A stretch of 64,000 bases of DNA from Trichobilharzia szidati (taxonomy: Eukaryota; Platyhelminthes; Trematoda; Strigeidida; Schistosomatidae): contig OX235271.1 of the NCBI GenBank assembly GCA_944472155.2, positions 95,431,256 to 95,495,255 of the forward strand. The letters are read 5' to 3'. Below are positions 46,641 through 56,825 of this stretch, piece after piece. The stretch's first letter is position 1. Every line of letters starts with the position of its first letter. The position numbers and the translations under genes are program-made. The notes beneath the pieces were generated by a model. It worked only from the letters and a program-made list of their open reading frames with translations, ran no database searches and had not been told where the DNA came from.

Positions 46641-46855
46641 CTATTTGACAGCATATGGAAATTTCTGTTGACATCGTGATATATGATAAAAGATAGTAGT
46701 GAAATTATGGATAGGAGTTACGTTCAGTTAGAATCGAATTGGAGGTTTTTACTTGAGTGAGTCATGTCAAACGTCATTGTTTAACTCAAAGAAATGCATC
46801 AAAAACTTTTACCTTTTACTTCAATTTCTTTTCTTCTTGTTCATTTTAATTTTAG

Positions 46856-47530
46856 AAATAAATAATATAAGAGTGGAAAATTTCTCCAGACCCAAGTCAT
46901 CTTCTGGTACTTCAGGTAATTTATTTGATATACAGAATAATCCTGAAGACCGATCACGTTTAAACGACTCCTTAGAAAATTTAACAGAACCACTGAATTC
47001 GCGTAAACTTTGTCTAAGATTGGCACCTTGTTTCAGTAAATCAAATAATTCCACTTCCTCAGTTGTCTATAGTAGACTCGCTTCAGCAAGGATCGTTTCA
47101 AAATTGTCTAATGAATATGATAGTAAAACAGATAACGAACAAAGTGATATCGTATCGTCAAATGACAGAACAAATGGGCAGTTTGATCCTTGGCTGGATA
47201 CAAGTATAAACCAGCGAATTCACCAAGGTATATATGAATACTTAGATGCTGGATTGGAGGATATACACGAAGAATTTGATAATGTGGAAGAAGAGCAGGA
47301 TAATGTTGGTGAGTTGGAAGATTCAATTAATACTAACAGTCAAATGGAGAATGATTCTTTAGAGTCGAACATTTATAGTAAAGTTGGGAAACGTCAGCAT
47401 TCTCGTCAGCCATCCACATCATCTTCCTCATCGGCATCATCAGTATCGTCTGCATTCAGAAAGTTGCATCTTAAACATTTGTTTAAAAGTACAAAATCCA
47501 AGAATAAAGAAGTCTCCTCATCTTTACAAG
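46856..47530 (+). CDS. Host gene exon 5 (large Ser-rich, acidic, likely disordered)
   Basis: A 675-base exon between a long pyrimidine tract with acceptor (cattttaattttag, ending 46855) and donor gtatgt at 47531. It is open in frame over its full length. Two bases complete the C of exon 4 to Gln, and the last base G joins the AA of exon 6 to give Glu. Composition: Ser/Asn-rich with short basic pieces (RKLCLRLAPCFSKSNN), a DPWLDTSINQRIHQGIYEYL segment followed by an acidic run (EDIHEEFDNVEEEQDN), a serine tract (STSSSSSASSVSS) and a basic piece (FRKLHLKHLFKSTKSKNKE). The acidic run with nearby hydrophobic residues could form a short amphipathic helix. No domain recognised. The ATG at 46753 lies in the intron and is not a plausible start. 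Functional class unknown. Confidence 0.7.
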
Positions 47531-47825
47531 GTATGTTACACCATTTTTATCTAACAGACTGTTTATATGCTTTTAAATATTTTATAGCTTCGTAAATGGC
47601 TAACTTTCTTTTCTTTCAAACTCACCAAAACATACGTATTTTATCGCCGTGACATTTCTAAAATGTATTGTTTACATGAGGCTTTCTAGAGTAAAGGTCA
47701 GGTCTTCAGAAACCATAACTTCTAAGTTAATAATTGTTTTCCTATCATCAATATTTATACCGACTGATTTTATAATAAACGTCAACCTGTTTCTCCATTT
47801 CTTTCTGTTATCTTTGTTATTGTTC
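47531..47825 (+). other. Start of the exon 5-6 intron
   Basis: No repeat recognised in this part. The intron runs to 55662 and holds the RTE, PLE and SINE copies listed below. Confidence 0.4.
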
Positions 47826-49345
47826 ACCCCTTGACCTTCAAGTGGAACATAAGGCTTCAGTAGCACATATCCATTATATTCTGTTCCTTATCTTCTTCTT
47901 TATCCGGCTCTTCTACTGTCCTCATATGATCTCATTCATGTCACCTTCGGATGTCCAACCCATCGATACCTGTTCAATTTGCAGTCAACGGTCTGACGTG
48001 TGATACCACTCAACGGTCCAATCCACCTCCATTTCTTTCTGCACATTTGTTAAGTGGTAGGTTCTTGACTGGTTGGCTGCCCCACAGAGTTTTTCGTTGT
48101 GTATCCTTTCTTATCAGTCACCTTATCTTCAGTATCAAGCCAAGGCGGCCACTGATGAACGTTTTCGGTAGCCTGATGGAACTGCTTTCGGTGATGCACG
48201 TATCAACTTCCTTGAGCATATAGAAACACTGAGTTGACATTAGTTTTAAAAAACTCTGGTTTTCGTCTTTCTGGTAAGTTCTGTTGATCAGCACACTGAT
48301 TTCAAAATAATGAACGTCCGTCTTGTTTTCCAACCCTGACTGGCTTTGACACCATTGTCGTCTGTAGCTGAAACGATGTTATCCAAGTAAGCGATTTAGA
48401 TTTCTCCCGGTGATATCAGTTAGTGCTTGATTTTATCAGTCAGGTATCTTTATCAATTGTCGCTTCCTCTCCGTCTGATAACTTGTTGGTTTTCACTTGT
48501 ATATTTTTGGATTTGTGCGATATGAGTCGTATGTGGTCCGCGAAATCTGGATCTTCTTGCTTTTTTCCCGCTGTTCAATGTGTGGATACCTTTTTGCTCC
48601 TCATGGCTGTCTCAGTTATCTAGTTTACTACAATCAAGAATATCATCAGTGACAGTAGAAAGCCTTGTATTGCTTCTATCCTTACTGAGGTTACTGTAGC
48701 CAATTACTCGGCATATGGCATTATCGTATAGCTAGCTGTTAATTGAGGTTTATCACGATTTGTGGTAAGGCATCCCATAGTAGGCAGTTGGTAAATCACC
48801 TCGTGACTGGCACCGTTAATGGTCTTTCCAAAGTCTATGAAGTCGGGGTGAAGAGTTGACTGTCATCCTAGGCTATGCTCGATGATGATACGTAGTGTTG
48901 CATTTTGATCCGCACAAGACGTTACTCATCCTGAATCCAACTTGTTTTGGTCGGAGTAATGCATCCAGAATATCTTTTTCTCTTTCAAGAATGATGCATC
49001 TTAATGTTTTTTGCTCGAGTTATACAGAAACGTGATTCCAAGTCAGTTCTTGTACATAACTACATTTCCCTTCTTTGACGGTTTAACGAAATAGACAGTC
49101 TTTCAGCACCAGTCCGCGAATTCCTTACCTTCTTCCCATACCTCCTGCAGCAGTGACATGAGTATGTCCACTAGAGTCGCTAAGTTCGTTTTCAGTGCTT
49201 TTGGAGGAATCTCCCATGACACCGGATTTCGGTAACTTTATGAACTATAAAACTCTAGACTTTGTCGGAGAGCAAGTGTTTACCGGCAGTTCTCTGTCTG
49301 TTGGTAGTATTTCTGAATGAATCGCAGGTATTGGTCGATTTAAAT
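47826..49345 (-). pseudogene. RTE-type LINE, longest RT remnant in the window
   Basis: Read on the minus strand, broken frames give PKQVGFRMSN near 48940 and then DFIDFGKT (the FIDFEKAFDS motif) near 48840. PDFADHIRLISHKS at about 48490-48530 is the FADD catalytic box changed to FADH. The C-terminal region and 3' UTR (gaagccttatgttccacttg) end at 47826. The tail sequence belongs to the second RTE subfamily, shared with 56455-56825. Many stops. About 1.5 kb remains and the endonuclease domain is absent. Confidence 0.8.
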
Positions 49346-49849
49346 GCCCTTTAAAGTGGTCAGCATAACATTTACTGTGATTCACATTTCAGATAAACAT
49401 TAATTCTCCATAAAAAAAATGTAATCCACAAAAGTACAAAAACCGGTAAATACTGCATGAACTGCACTTTAAAAATATCAGACGTAGAGAAATTAGTTGA
49501 TTCACCAAGAAAAAGTCAACCCACAAGGTAGTCTGTAAAAACAAATTGTAATAAGTGTATATTGACGACTAGAAGAAGCATTTAGCTAATCACACTTTCT
49601 GTTACCATAAAAAATTTGAAATGTTGTTTTTATCAAATTATTGGTTACAGCAGATTTGTTTTGATAGTCTATTTACAAAAAGAAAGTTATGTGGAAGCTA
49701 TATCGCATTTTAGGGAGACAGATTTTGAATAGAAATGCACTCTTTGCGGATAAAATTTTTATATTTGTTATTGCCAAATAACCTATTCAGGGATTTCACT
49801 TAAGAAATGGAGAAAAAAGCAAAAAAATGAGCAATGAATATCCCTTTCG
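49346..49849 (+). other. Intronic sequence, nothing recognised
   Basis: No gene or repeat recognised. Confidence 0.35.
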
Positions 49850-50414
49850 ATAATTTCCTCTTCTGGCTCTACAATTACATATATTACACATATACATAGA
49901 ATGTTCTAGAATAGTCGTCAATAAAAAATTAGTGTTTTTATGTAATATCGATCTGTTAGGAAAGATCAGTGGAACTGCAGTTCACTAAACATGCATAAAT
50001 TATAATAAGCATACAGATATAATAGCAAACAGAATATCAACTAAAATTAAATAAATTTCCACAAAAAAATTGAAGATCATTAGAACCTTGATGGCCAAGG
50101 TAAGGACAGTGTCTGAACCAACTTCTTTTGGAGACATAAGTTAGGTTTCTTAATGTAGATCCCAACAGCCGGCCTACCCAGTATGTAGTAGACGAACTCT
50201 TAAGGTGAAGTTAATATTCTTTGGTATGCGCTAAATGACTTTGATAGCCTCGTTGACATCAATCTTGTGTTCTGTATCCACAAGATGAGATAGAATGGCG
50301 CTATGTGCATGGATTTTGTTTGTCCTTTACTTAAACACACAGGGTGATGTTCTGAAATCCGACGAGCACAACCTATGTAACTGGCTCCACAGGAGCAGTT
50401 TAATTGATAGATAC
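49850..50414 (-). mobile_element. PLE-b 3' part, minus strand (inverted partner)
   Basis: On the minus strand CIYQLNCSCGASYIGCARRI begins the GIY-YIG core. SEHHPVCLSKGQTKSMHIA and the typical end (CLQKKLVQTLSLPWP) follow, then the tail to about 49860. It meets the plus-strand copy at about 50414. Confidence 0.86.
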
Positions 50415-50950
50415 ACATGAATACACATCACCTTGCTTGGTTAAGTAAAGGACAAACAAAATCCATGCACATAGCGCTATTCTATCACATCTTGTGGATA
50501 CAGAACACAAGATTGATGTCAACGAGGCCTTCAAAGTCATTTACCGTATACCAACTAATCTTAACTTCACCTTAAGAGTTCGTCTACTACATATTGCTGA
50601 AACCGGCTGTTGGGATCTACATTAAGAAAACTAACTTATGTATCCAAAAGAAGTTGGTTCAGACACTGTCCTTACCTTGGCCATCAAGGTTCTAGTGATC
50701 TTCAATTTGCTGTGGAAATTTCCTTAATTTTATTTGATATTCCGTTTGCTATTATATTTTTATGCTTATTATAATTTATGCATGTTTAGTGAAATGTAAT
50801 TCCATTGATCTTACTTAACAAATCGATATTATTTAAAAATACCAATATTGTTATTGACAACTATTCTAGAATATTCTGTATATATAAACATATATATATA
50901 ATTGTAGATCCAGAAGAGGAAATTATCGAATAAGATATTCTTTGCTCCAT
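50415..50950 (+). mobile_element. PLE-b 3' part, plus strand (inverted partner)
   Basis: It begins within the nuclease (ITLLG region: catcaccttgcttggttaag) and reads LSKGQTKSMHIALF, then LVDTEHKIDVNEAFKVIYRI. After a frameshift near 50600 it reads KLTYVSKRSWFRHCPYLGHQ or, in the coding frame, CIQKKLVQTLSLPWPS. It ends with the PLE-b tail. The two partners share most mutations near the centre. Confidence 0.85.
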
Positions 50951-51194
50951 TTTTTCTTTTTTTCTAAATACCTGAATGAATATTTTCGCTATAAAGAAAT
51001 GGAAATGAAAAACGGCAAAATTAAGCGATTAAACCAATGCAGATAGGTATCTGATAATAAATCCTGAGGGAAACAAACTTCATGATGAGGTAAGATACCG
51101 AAATGGACTTTATTCATAGAACCAATGAAAACTGAAACGTGTTGAACAGAGAATTTGATCCAAAGTATTACCATTTCACTGAAGTAACTAGCTA

Positions 51195-51375
51195 GAATTC
51201 AGGTTGTTTGAAGTACTTAGACTTTCTTAGCTGAATCATACTGAGTACGCCATTGATGAATACGCTCCTGAACGAGGAAAACGATTGTTCAGTGTTTCGG
51301 TCACTTCAATCTGGATAGCAGACTTTACCAGTTGACGTGAGTGGATTGCTACTACTCGCATAAATCAGTAGTATA
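51195..51375 (+). repeat. Repeat-5 copy (unclassified)
   Basis: See alignment with 19455-19600. The phrase ttgatgaatacgctcctgaa then cgaggaaaacg has a vague hammerhead look but lacks C3 and a proper stem II. Confidence 0.5.
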
Positions 51376-51877
51376 TATATATCAACAATAAAGAATGTTT
51401 ATTGATGAAAAAAAAGCCTAATCCTATTTTGACATTAATACAGTTAATTAATTTCGTATATGTTTCTCAAAGAAATGTGGAGTGAGTTGAGATCAGATTA
51501 TTTCTATAACAAAGATGCAATAATGCATCATATGTTTTTAGGATAAATACTCCCTTCTCAGTTTTATTGATAAATTTTTGTAGGCAGGTAAACCACTCAA
51601 TGATATCAGTAGAGCCTACGATGAAGGACATTTTTCAGATTAAAAATGATTATTTTCTTTGAGACAAAAAGGCTTTCATTACAATCTGAAGTTAGGCGGC
51701 CTGCTTGAATCGCTAGGCTACCGAAATTGCTTTCCACCAAAATGCTTAATTTCATCTGGATTTATCAGTGTTTTAATCGTCTACTTATACCTAATGACCC
51801 ATACATGAACTTGTGCGCTGATTTAACTTGCTTCCAAGAAACCTCTGTGCAATTCTTCAACGAAATGAAGATATCCT
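51376..51877 (+). other. Intronic sequence, nothing recognised
   Basis: No gene. A 40-base phrase near 51695-51735 recurs inverted near 60893-60930, so a further low-copy repeat is present. Confidence 0.4.
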
Positions 51878-52012
51878 TCAGATGATTACTTTACATGTAA
51901 ATCCTGTATGAAGAAAAAAGTATTTTGGAACCAAATACGCTGAAAATTTTTGCACCATTTGTTCACATATTGTCTGAAATAAAGCTTTATTATTATTATT
52001 ATTATTAACAGC
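51878..52012 (+). mobile_element. LINE 3' end with AATAAA and ATT tail
   Basis: Same 3' end as 19821-19990, here plus strand: aaatcctgtatgaagaaaaa, then tgtctgaaataaagctttat and (tta)n to about 52009. No coding part. Confidence 0.7.
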
Positions 52013-52163
52013 TTGACGCGATACCAAGCGAACTGGTAAACAGTGACATAGTCTGAACACTTATTTAGAGGAAACAGTGATTGTACTGCAACTCAGTAAT
52101 ACGCAATGCAATCACAGTTTGCCTAAGACAGACATCTGATTTATCATATGTAAGTGACGTAAC

Positions 52164-52484
52164 CGCGACCGTGGTGTAGCGGTTATCATGGCTGCCTTCC
52201 AAGCAGTCGATCCGAGTTCGACTCCCGGTGGTCGTAAGAGACTTTGTGCGTCGGTGACGCAGCGGTTAGGATGCTCATCGACCATGCATATGGTCCGGGG
52301 TTCGATCCCCGGCCGACTCACTCCTTTACCTCGCTAAGCTAGTAATAGAACTGGCAAAGAGGGAAGGTTGGACATGAAGCTAGCAACCCCATCCTGTAAA
52401 AATAAACACTGCTACAGACAGTTCAGACCTCTAGCTTGAAGCCCTATGTTCCACTGGGAACGTAAAAATAAAAAAAGTATAAAA
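52164..52484 (+). repeat. Dimeric SINE: tRNA-Gly(TCC)-like head plus SINE-3a
   Basis: The perfect 12-base target duplication aagtgacgtaac (52152-52163, 52485-52496) encloses a tRNA-Gly-like sequence and a complete SINE-3a (box A gtgacgcagcggttagg, box B gggttcgatcccc at 52301, RTE-like tail at 52435-52463). Both therefore moved as one unit. Confidence 0.92.
52165..52236 (+). tRNA. tRNA-Gly(TCC)-like sequence, first monomer of a SINE
   Basis: A 72-base full cloverleaf: acceptor GCGACCG with TGGTCGT (two G-T wobbles) and discriminator A, D arm tggtgtagcgg, anticodon stem CTGC/GCAG with loop CTTCCAA (anticodon TCC at 52198-52200), T arm with gttcgactc. It could in principle be expressed. The flanking target duplication shows that it is part of a transposed unit rather than a resident tRNA gene. 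Confidence 0.8.
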
Positions 52485-52734
52485 AAGTGACGTAACAGAT
52501 GAAAAACGAATAGCGTAGTTTCAGGTGGTATAAATAACTGGGATCCAATGATGTTGGAAAGGTGTGGACATATTACGATGCATTGCTTAGAACCAACAAA
52601 TAAGTGGAAGTTCTATTGACAGGATACGAATGTAAAACAGAAATTCGGTTAGCATAGTTAGACATCTCCAGTCACTGTATATAGATTTCTTCTTTAAAAC
52701 AAATCTAATACATATTCTTCAGTTTTTACATATG

Positions 52735-52850
52735 AATCACATGTGTACCCCAGGACTCTCAGGATACATGGTGAGCTCGCTGATCATTCAACCATAAGGT
52801 TCGTTGGAATTCTATTACCCACGAATTCTAGTTTATCCAGTTTACCAAAT
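52735..52850 (-). repeat. SINE-1-related fragment
   Basis: tgtgtaccccaggactctca then ggtgagctcgctgatcattc resembles the head region of the diverged copy at 59505-59770. Tail and hammerhead parts are missing. Confidence 0.55.
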
Positions 52851-53279
52851 GGACTCCACCAACACTAGGATTCCGACCGATATAAAAATTTAATATAGGC
52901 TTTCTAAAAATGTACCTAAAATATAAAACAGAAGCCTGAATAACTTAATATGTCACTGTGAAACAGGCATTTCCAGCAGAGCAGCATTAAGCCTGTTCAA
53001 ACTGTCTGTAGTTTTTTTAATTCATTTCCTGACAAAGTGTAACATCATCCAAAGAACCACTGAAAAATCAGAAATCACCTCTGAAACACTTCAGCGGTTT
53101 TTAAGATCGTGGAAAACACCCATTAGGACATTAGAAAGAAGATAACACGAAGTTCACCAAAGATATCTTTTCGGCGATTTCATTTTCAAAAGCTTTACAA
53201 TCGCTTTTAAATGCATAAATTAACATAGATACAATTTCTATTTGCAATTAATAGTGTTCTCTGAGTTGGTTGGTTTAGT

Positions 53280-53321
53280 TACGGAGTTTTCGTCGTCCTT
53301 CTGGACAACATCTTCAGCGCA
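53280..53321 (-). ncRNA. Hammerhead-like fold in PLE-c left end
   Basis: Minus strand: stem I TGCG with CGTA (weakened), core CTGAAGA, extra T, stem II GTTGTCC/GGACGAC with loop AGAA, GAA, stem III AACT (mismatched), C at the cleavage position. Degraded copy of the right-end motif. Confidence 0.65.
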
Positions 53322-53429
53322 GTGTTTAGCATAAAGTGAAATGATTTAAATTTCTTCATGAATGATATAATTGCGTCTCCTGGTAACTATCTTTACATAT
53401 CTATTGACCATTTTCTATTGACTTGGATT

Positions 53430-54155
53430 TTAAACTTTCTGGTCACCTGATTTACTTTTTATTAGTTGGTATATTTCGTCTATATTAACGTGTTTGTTAA
53501 TTGCATTTTCGTTTGAGTACCAGGCTTCTAGGAATTCCCTGGCACTTTTGGTGTTTCCTCTGTCTAAGATTTTGACATGATCCCAATCAAATTGATGACC
53601 ATAATTGTCTGTGTGCATTGATACTAAAGAATACATATCATGTCTTTTCACTGCTGATTTATGTTCCTGGATTCTGATTCGAAGGGGACGCCCACTTTGG
53701 CCGATGTAATGCTTGTTGCAGTGCATACAATTTATTTTGTAAATGGCATTAATTTTATCCTCTTTTTCTGTTGGATCTTTCGGTTTGCATAGTATTGAAT
53801 TAAGCGATTTTACTGGTTTGTGTGCTATATCTACATCTAACGGTTTTAGTATTCTAGCTGTTATTTCAGAGATATTCCTCATGTATGGTAGAATTAATTT
53901 TCTTGTGGTCTTTGATGATGGTTTCTTTTTGGTGCTTTGATTCGACTTTAAACACTTTTTGATGAAATTTTGTGGATAACCATTCTTTTTGAAGACCGTT
54001 TGTAGGTATTTTTCTTCCATTCTTTTCAACTTTGGAGTGCTGCGTTGTGTTTGAACTCTTTTAAATAGTGTCTGCACACAGTTTCGTTTGTGAGTAATTG
54101 GATCATTGCTAGTATAGGTGAGTATTTGATCTGTTTGCGTTGATTTTCTATACAC
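53430..54155 (-). pseudogene. PLE-c RT end, linker and GIY-YIG endonuclease, open 241 codons
   Basis: An uninterrupted frame that starts inside the RT C-terminal region (VYRKSTQTDQILTYTSNDPI, then THKRNCVQTLFKRV). It goes through a basic linker (SNQSTKKKPSSKTTRKLILP) and LNSILCKPKDPTEKEDKINA to the GIY-YIG core INCMHCNKHYIGQSGRPLRI, RIQEHKSAV and ILDRGNTKSAREFLEAWYSN (catalytic Glu region), and ends SKSGDQKV. The upstream RT (palm motifs A-C) is absent: beyond 54160 the sequence is not RT. The annotated Met is internal, so this is a 5'-truncated ORF, well preserved compared with its relative at 27560-29640. Nuclease activity cannot be excluded but no promoter is evident. Confidence 0.9.
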
Positions 54156-54651
54156 TTGTGTTTCTAAATTTCCTGTGTTGCTTCTGTAACAACAGAAGAC
54201 AAGGGCCAGGCAACAGATCGTTTATTACGAAAAATCAACACGTATTTATAGATTTTTATGTACATTATTGTAGGTCAATGTTAGTAGAAAATACGGCCTG
54301 TTGATTGGTTGTTTCTCACACAAGTTAACCTTGCATCTCTTGTGGCTGTGTCAGTTCATCTATATGTTAACTGTAACCGCCTGTCCACCTTGACCTTTGA
54401 CCTCAATTACTGTCAACCAATTTGGCCAGCAACCATCTCTCACCACAACATGACTAATATTTGATACATAAACATTGACCTCAATTACTGTCCACCACTT
54501 GGCTAGTAGACCGCTCTCACCACACTTCTCCTGATTAAGACATCTAAAAGTGGGACTTTGTTATCTAATTCTTCTTCTCTTGTGAATTTGATGTCTTCAA
54601 ATATGTTGTTTATTAATTTAAATTTAAATCATTTCACTTTATGCTAAATAC

Positions 54652-54693
54652 TGCGCTGAAGATGTTGTCCAGAAGGACGACGAAAGCTCCGCA
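54652..54693 (+). ncRNA. Hammerhead-like ribozyme in PLE-c right end
   Basis: Stem I TGCG (54652-54655) with CGCA (54690-54693). Core CTGAAGA (54656-54662, allowed change at position 7), one extra T (54663), stem II GTTGTCC/GGACGAC with loop AGAA (54664-54681), GAA (54682-54684), palindromic stem III AGCT (54685-54688), C54689 at the cleavage site. PLEs are known to carry minimal hammerheads in their terminal repeats. The single inserted T is the only clear departure. Confidence 0.75.
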
Positions 54694-54739
54694 ACTAAAC
54701 CAACCAGCTCAGAGAACACTACTAATTGCAAATCATCCA

Positions 54740-55118
54740 CCTGAGCTACAAATCTTCTCTATTATTTCACAATTCCTATTTGACTCCACATAATGACGAA
54801 GGCGAATGAAACGTGACAAATATTTTTAACTAGATATGGTTCACGAGAGGCTTAAAAACAAAATTACACAGGATTAGAATGAATTACAGGTGTGTAAAAA
54901 ATGAGCATGGAAACAAATTGAAATAATAAATTTCAACTTGAAATGGGAGTTAGGAGGTGCTAATATAGATTACAAGAGTCTTAGGAACAAAAATATTTTT
55001 TACTAGTTTACAATTATATCCTAATCCTGTGTAATTTTTGTTTCTAAGCCTCTCGTAAACCATATCTAGTTGAAAATAATTGTCATTTTTATTCGCCTTC
55101 GTCATTATGTGGAATCAA
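54740..55118. repeat. Palindromic insert in PLE-c end (MITE-like)
   Basis: Arms of about 105 bases (54772-54876 and 55022-55126, beginning tccacataatgacgaaggcg and its complement) enclose about 145 bases of unrelated sequence. The junctions share CAAAT on both sides (54735-54739 and 55114-55118), possibly the target duplication. No ORF. Confidence 0.7.
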
Positions 55119-55330
55119 ATAGAAATTGTATCTATGTTAATTTATGTATTTAAATGCGATTGTAATGCTTTTGAAAATGAAATCGCCGAAAAGATATCTT
55201 TTGCTGGTCTTCATTTTATACTTCAGTGCTTACCACATTTTAAAAATTTCCCAGCAGTAAAATTTTTGAAAGAAATTAAAACTTATAATTAGCTCCGAAA
55301 ATAATAATGATAATCCAAGCATTTTTTCTT

Positions 55331-55560
55331 TTCTTTTCCTTCACGTTCCCCAGTGGAACATAGGGCTTCAAGCTAGAGGCATTAAGTTTCTGCAGCAGTA
55401 CTTATATTACAGGATGAGGTTGCTAGCCTCATGCCCAACCTTTCCTCTTCACCAGCATTATTTCTGGCTTAGCGAGGTAAAGGAGTGCATCGGCTGGGGA
55501 TCGAACCTTGGACAATGTGCATGGTCAGCGAGCGTCCTAACCGCTATGCCACCGACGCAC
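55331..55560 (-). repeat. SINE-3a copy 100 bases before exon 6
   Basis: Minus strand: head (gtgcgtcggtggcatagcgg, box B aggttcgatcccc) to RTE-like tail (gaagccctatgttccactgg). Flanking cattttttct-like sequences may be the target duplication. Confidence 0.87.
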
Positions 55561-55662
55561 ATTTTTTCCTTACGAAGTACTAATCTTTATTATGCAAATT
55601 TATGACAAATTGTATATCCCATAAAATAAATTTATCATTCTCCTCTTTGAATATACACTTAG

Positions 55663-56061
55663 AATCAGAAAGTCGAAATTCTCCAAACAGTTCACATGAA
55701 CAAGATATGATGCCTCCACCGTCGAGTACAACTGTTTTAAAACACTCTAAAAAGCATAAAAATATTGGTACACGTATTTTAAATTTCTTCTCTGCTCAAC
55801 CGAAACATCGAAAATTGGATGATAATAATCGAGCGACAAATGGTTCATCAATTCATTCATCTGATCCACCAAGCTTAATGGATGATGATTCTTCTGAGTT
55901 AAGTTTGGGTCAACCATCATCAAATGAAAATGTACAAGTGAAAAGTTCCCTACGGAAAACACAAGCATCTAGTCGGCTTATAGCAACAGATAAACTTGGT
56001 CCTCCGCGTAAAACTCGTAAATTGGTGTCAGTGGATAATTCTGGAGAACTACAGTGGAGTA
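55663..56061 (+). CDS. Host gene exon 6 (Ser-rich, basic patches)
   Basis: A 399-base exon with acceptor (gaatatacacttag, ending 55662) and donor gtaagc at 56062. In and out phases are both 1, as for exons 4 and 5, so the junction codon is G+AA (Glu). Open throughout: ESRNSPNSSHEQDMMPPPSS, basic HSKKHKNIGTRILNFFSAQP then KHRKL, the Ser/Asp-rich stretch SSDPPSLMDDDSSELSLGQP, and KLGPPRKTRKLVSVDNSGEL then QWS. The RILNFF piece amid basic residues could be a short binding helix and echoes HLKHLFKSTKSKNK of exon 5. No domain is recognised. In-frame ATG upstream (55602) lies before the acceptor and is not needed. Confidence 0.68.
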
Positions 56062-56454
56062 GTAAGCAAATTTTTATTTGACAATAATGTACTATTACAC
56101 TTTTTTTTCTATTCTGAAGAACATGTTATCGTCACTGATGGGAAACATGTTGTGCGTATTAGCATTTAATCTTTTAAAGCGTAGGATACCTACTCTTATA
56201 GTGGTCAACACCACATGGTTTGACTATCAGATTGATTAGATTAGGACACTATTTGAATTGTCCCTGAAAAGTAGTAGTCATACAAGTATTTTCACATCCT
56301 GAAAATCAAAAAGTGTTCTTTACCATAAATAAACCAAATGTTTAGGTAGCAGCTTTGATTAAACTATGCAGATGCGTGTATTTCTACATAGGCTGAACAG
56401 TAGCTGTTCATTCACATAATACGTCATATGAACAATGTTAATTTCTGATTTTAT
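56062..56454 (+). other. Intronic sequence after exon 6, nothing recognised
   Basis: No further exon or repeat recognised. Confidence 0.4.
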
Positions 56455-56825
56455 TATTATACTATTATTATTCCCCTGGGTTCCAAGTGGAACATAAGGC
56501 TTCAACAACACATCTCCACTTTGATCCATTTTCTGCTGTCCTCTTTACCTGGGCCCACAATTGACCATAATCCCTCATCTACTCCTTGCCGCACGGTCTC
56601 CTCCATGTCACCCTCGGACGACTTATTAGTCGCTTTCCATTTGGATTCTACACAAGCTTTGACCTGCATTGCGCGTGATGTCATTCGACGGCCTCCTCAA
56701 TGTATGCCCAATCCATCTACAGTTGCTCCTACATATTTGTTGACCCATCGGCTCTTGGTTGGTTTGTTCATCTCCAGAGTTTCTTGTTGCTAACTCTTTC
56801 TAGCCAGCCAACTGGCTATTTGATC
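56455..56825 (-). pseudogene. RTE-type LINE 3' end, second subfamily
   Basis: The minus strand ends with gttgaagccttatgttccac and an AT-rich (aat)n-like tail at 56455. Upstream frames recall the IGYTLRRPS and NPKRK parts of the RTE C-terminus. Oriented away from the next copy, so the two 5' breaks face each other. Confidence 0.75.

Larger units (their letters stand above)
53150..55215 (-). mobile_element. PLE-c copy with inverted ends, right end split by an insert
   Basis: The left terminal sequence (53150-53380) recurs inverted on the right as two pieces, 54625-54739 and 55119-55215, separated by a palindromic insert. Between the ends lies a long readable endonuclease/RT-end frame. Each end carries a hammerhead-like fold. 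Confidence 0.85.

Noticed and set aside
46753..46855. ATG and hydrophobic leader upstream of exon 5 (could look like a signal peptide)
   Set aside because: The hydrophobic stretch is the translated pyrimidine tract of the acceptor; phase agreement with exon 4 supports an internal exon starting at 46856.
52165..52236. Resident tRNA-Gly gene
   Set aside because: Its flanking 12-base target duplication includes the adjoining SINE-3, so I treat it as a SINE monomer; expression is not excluded.
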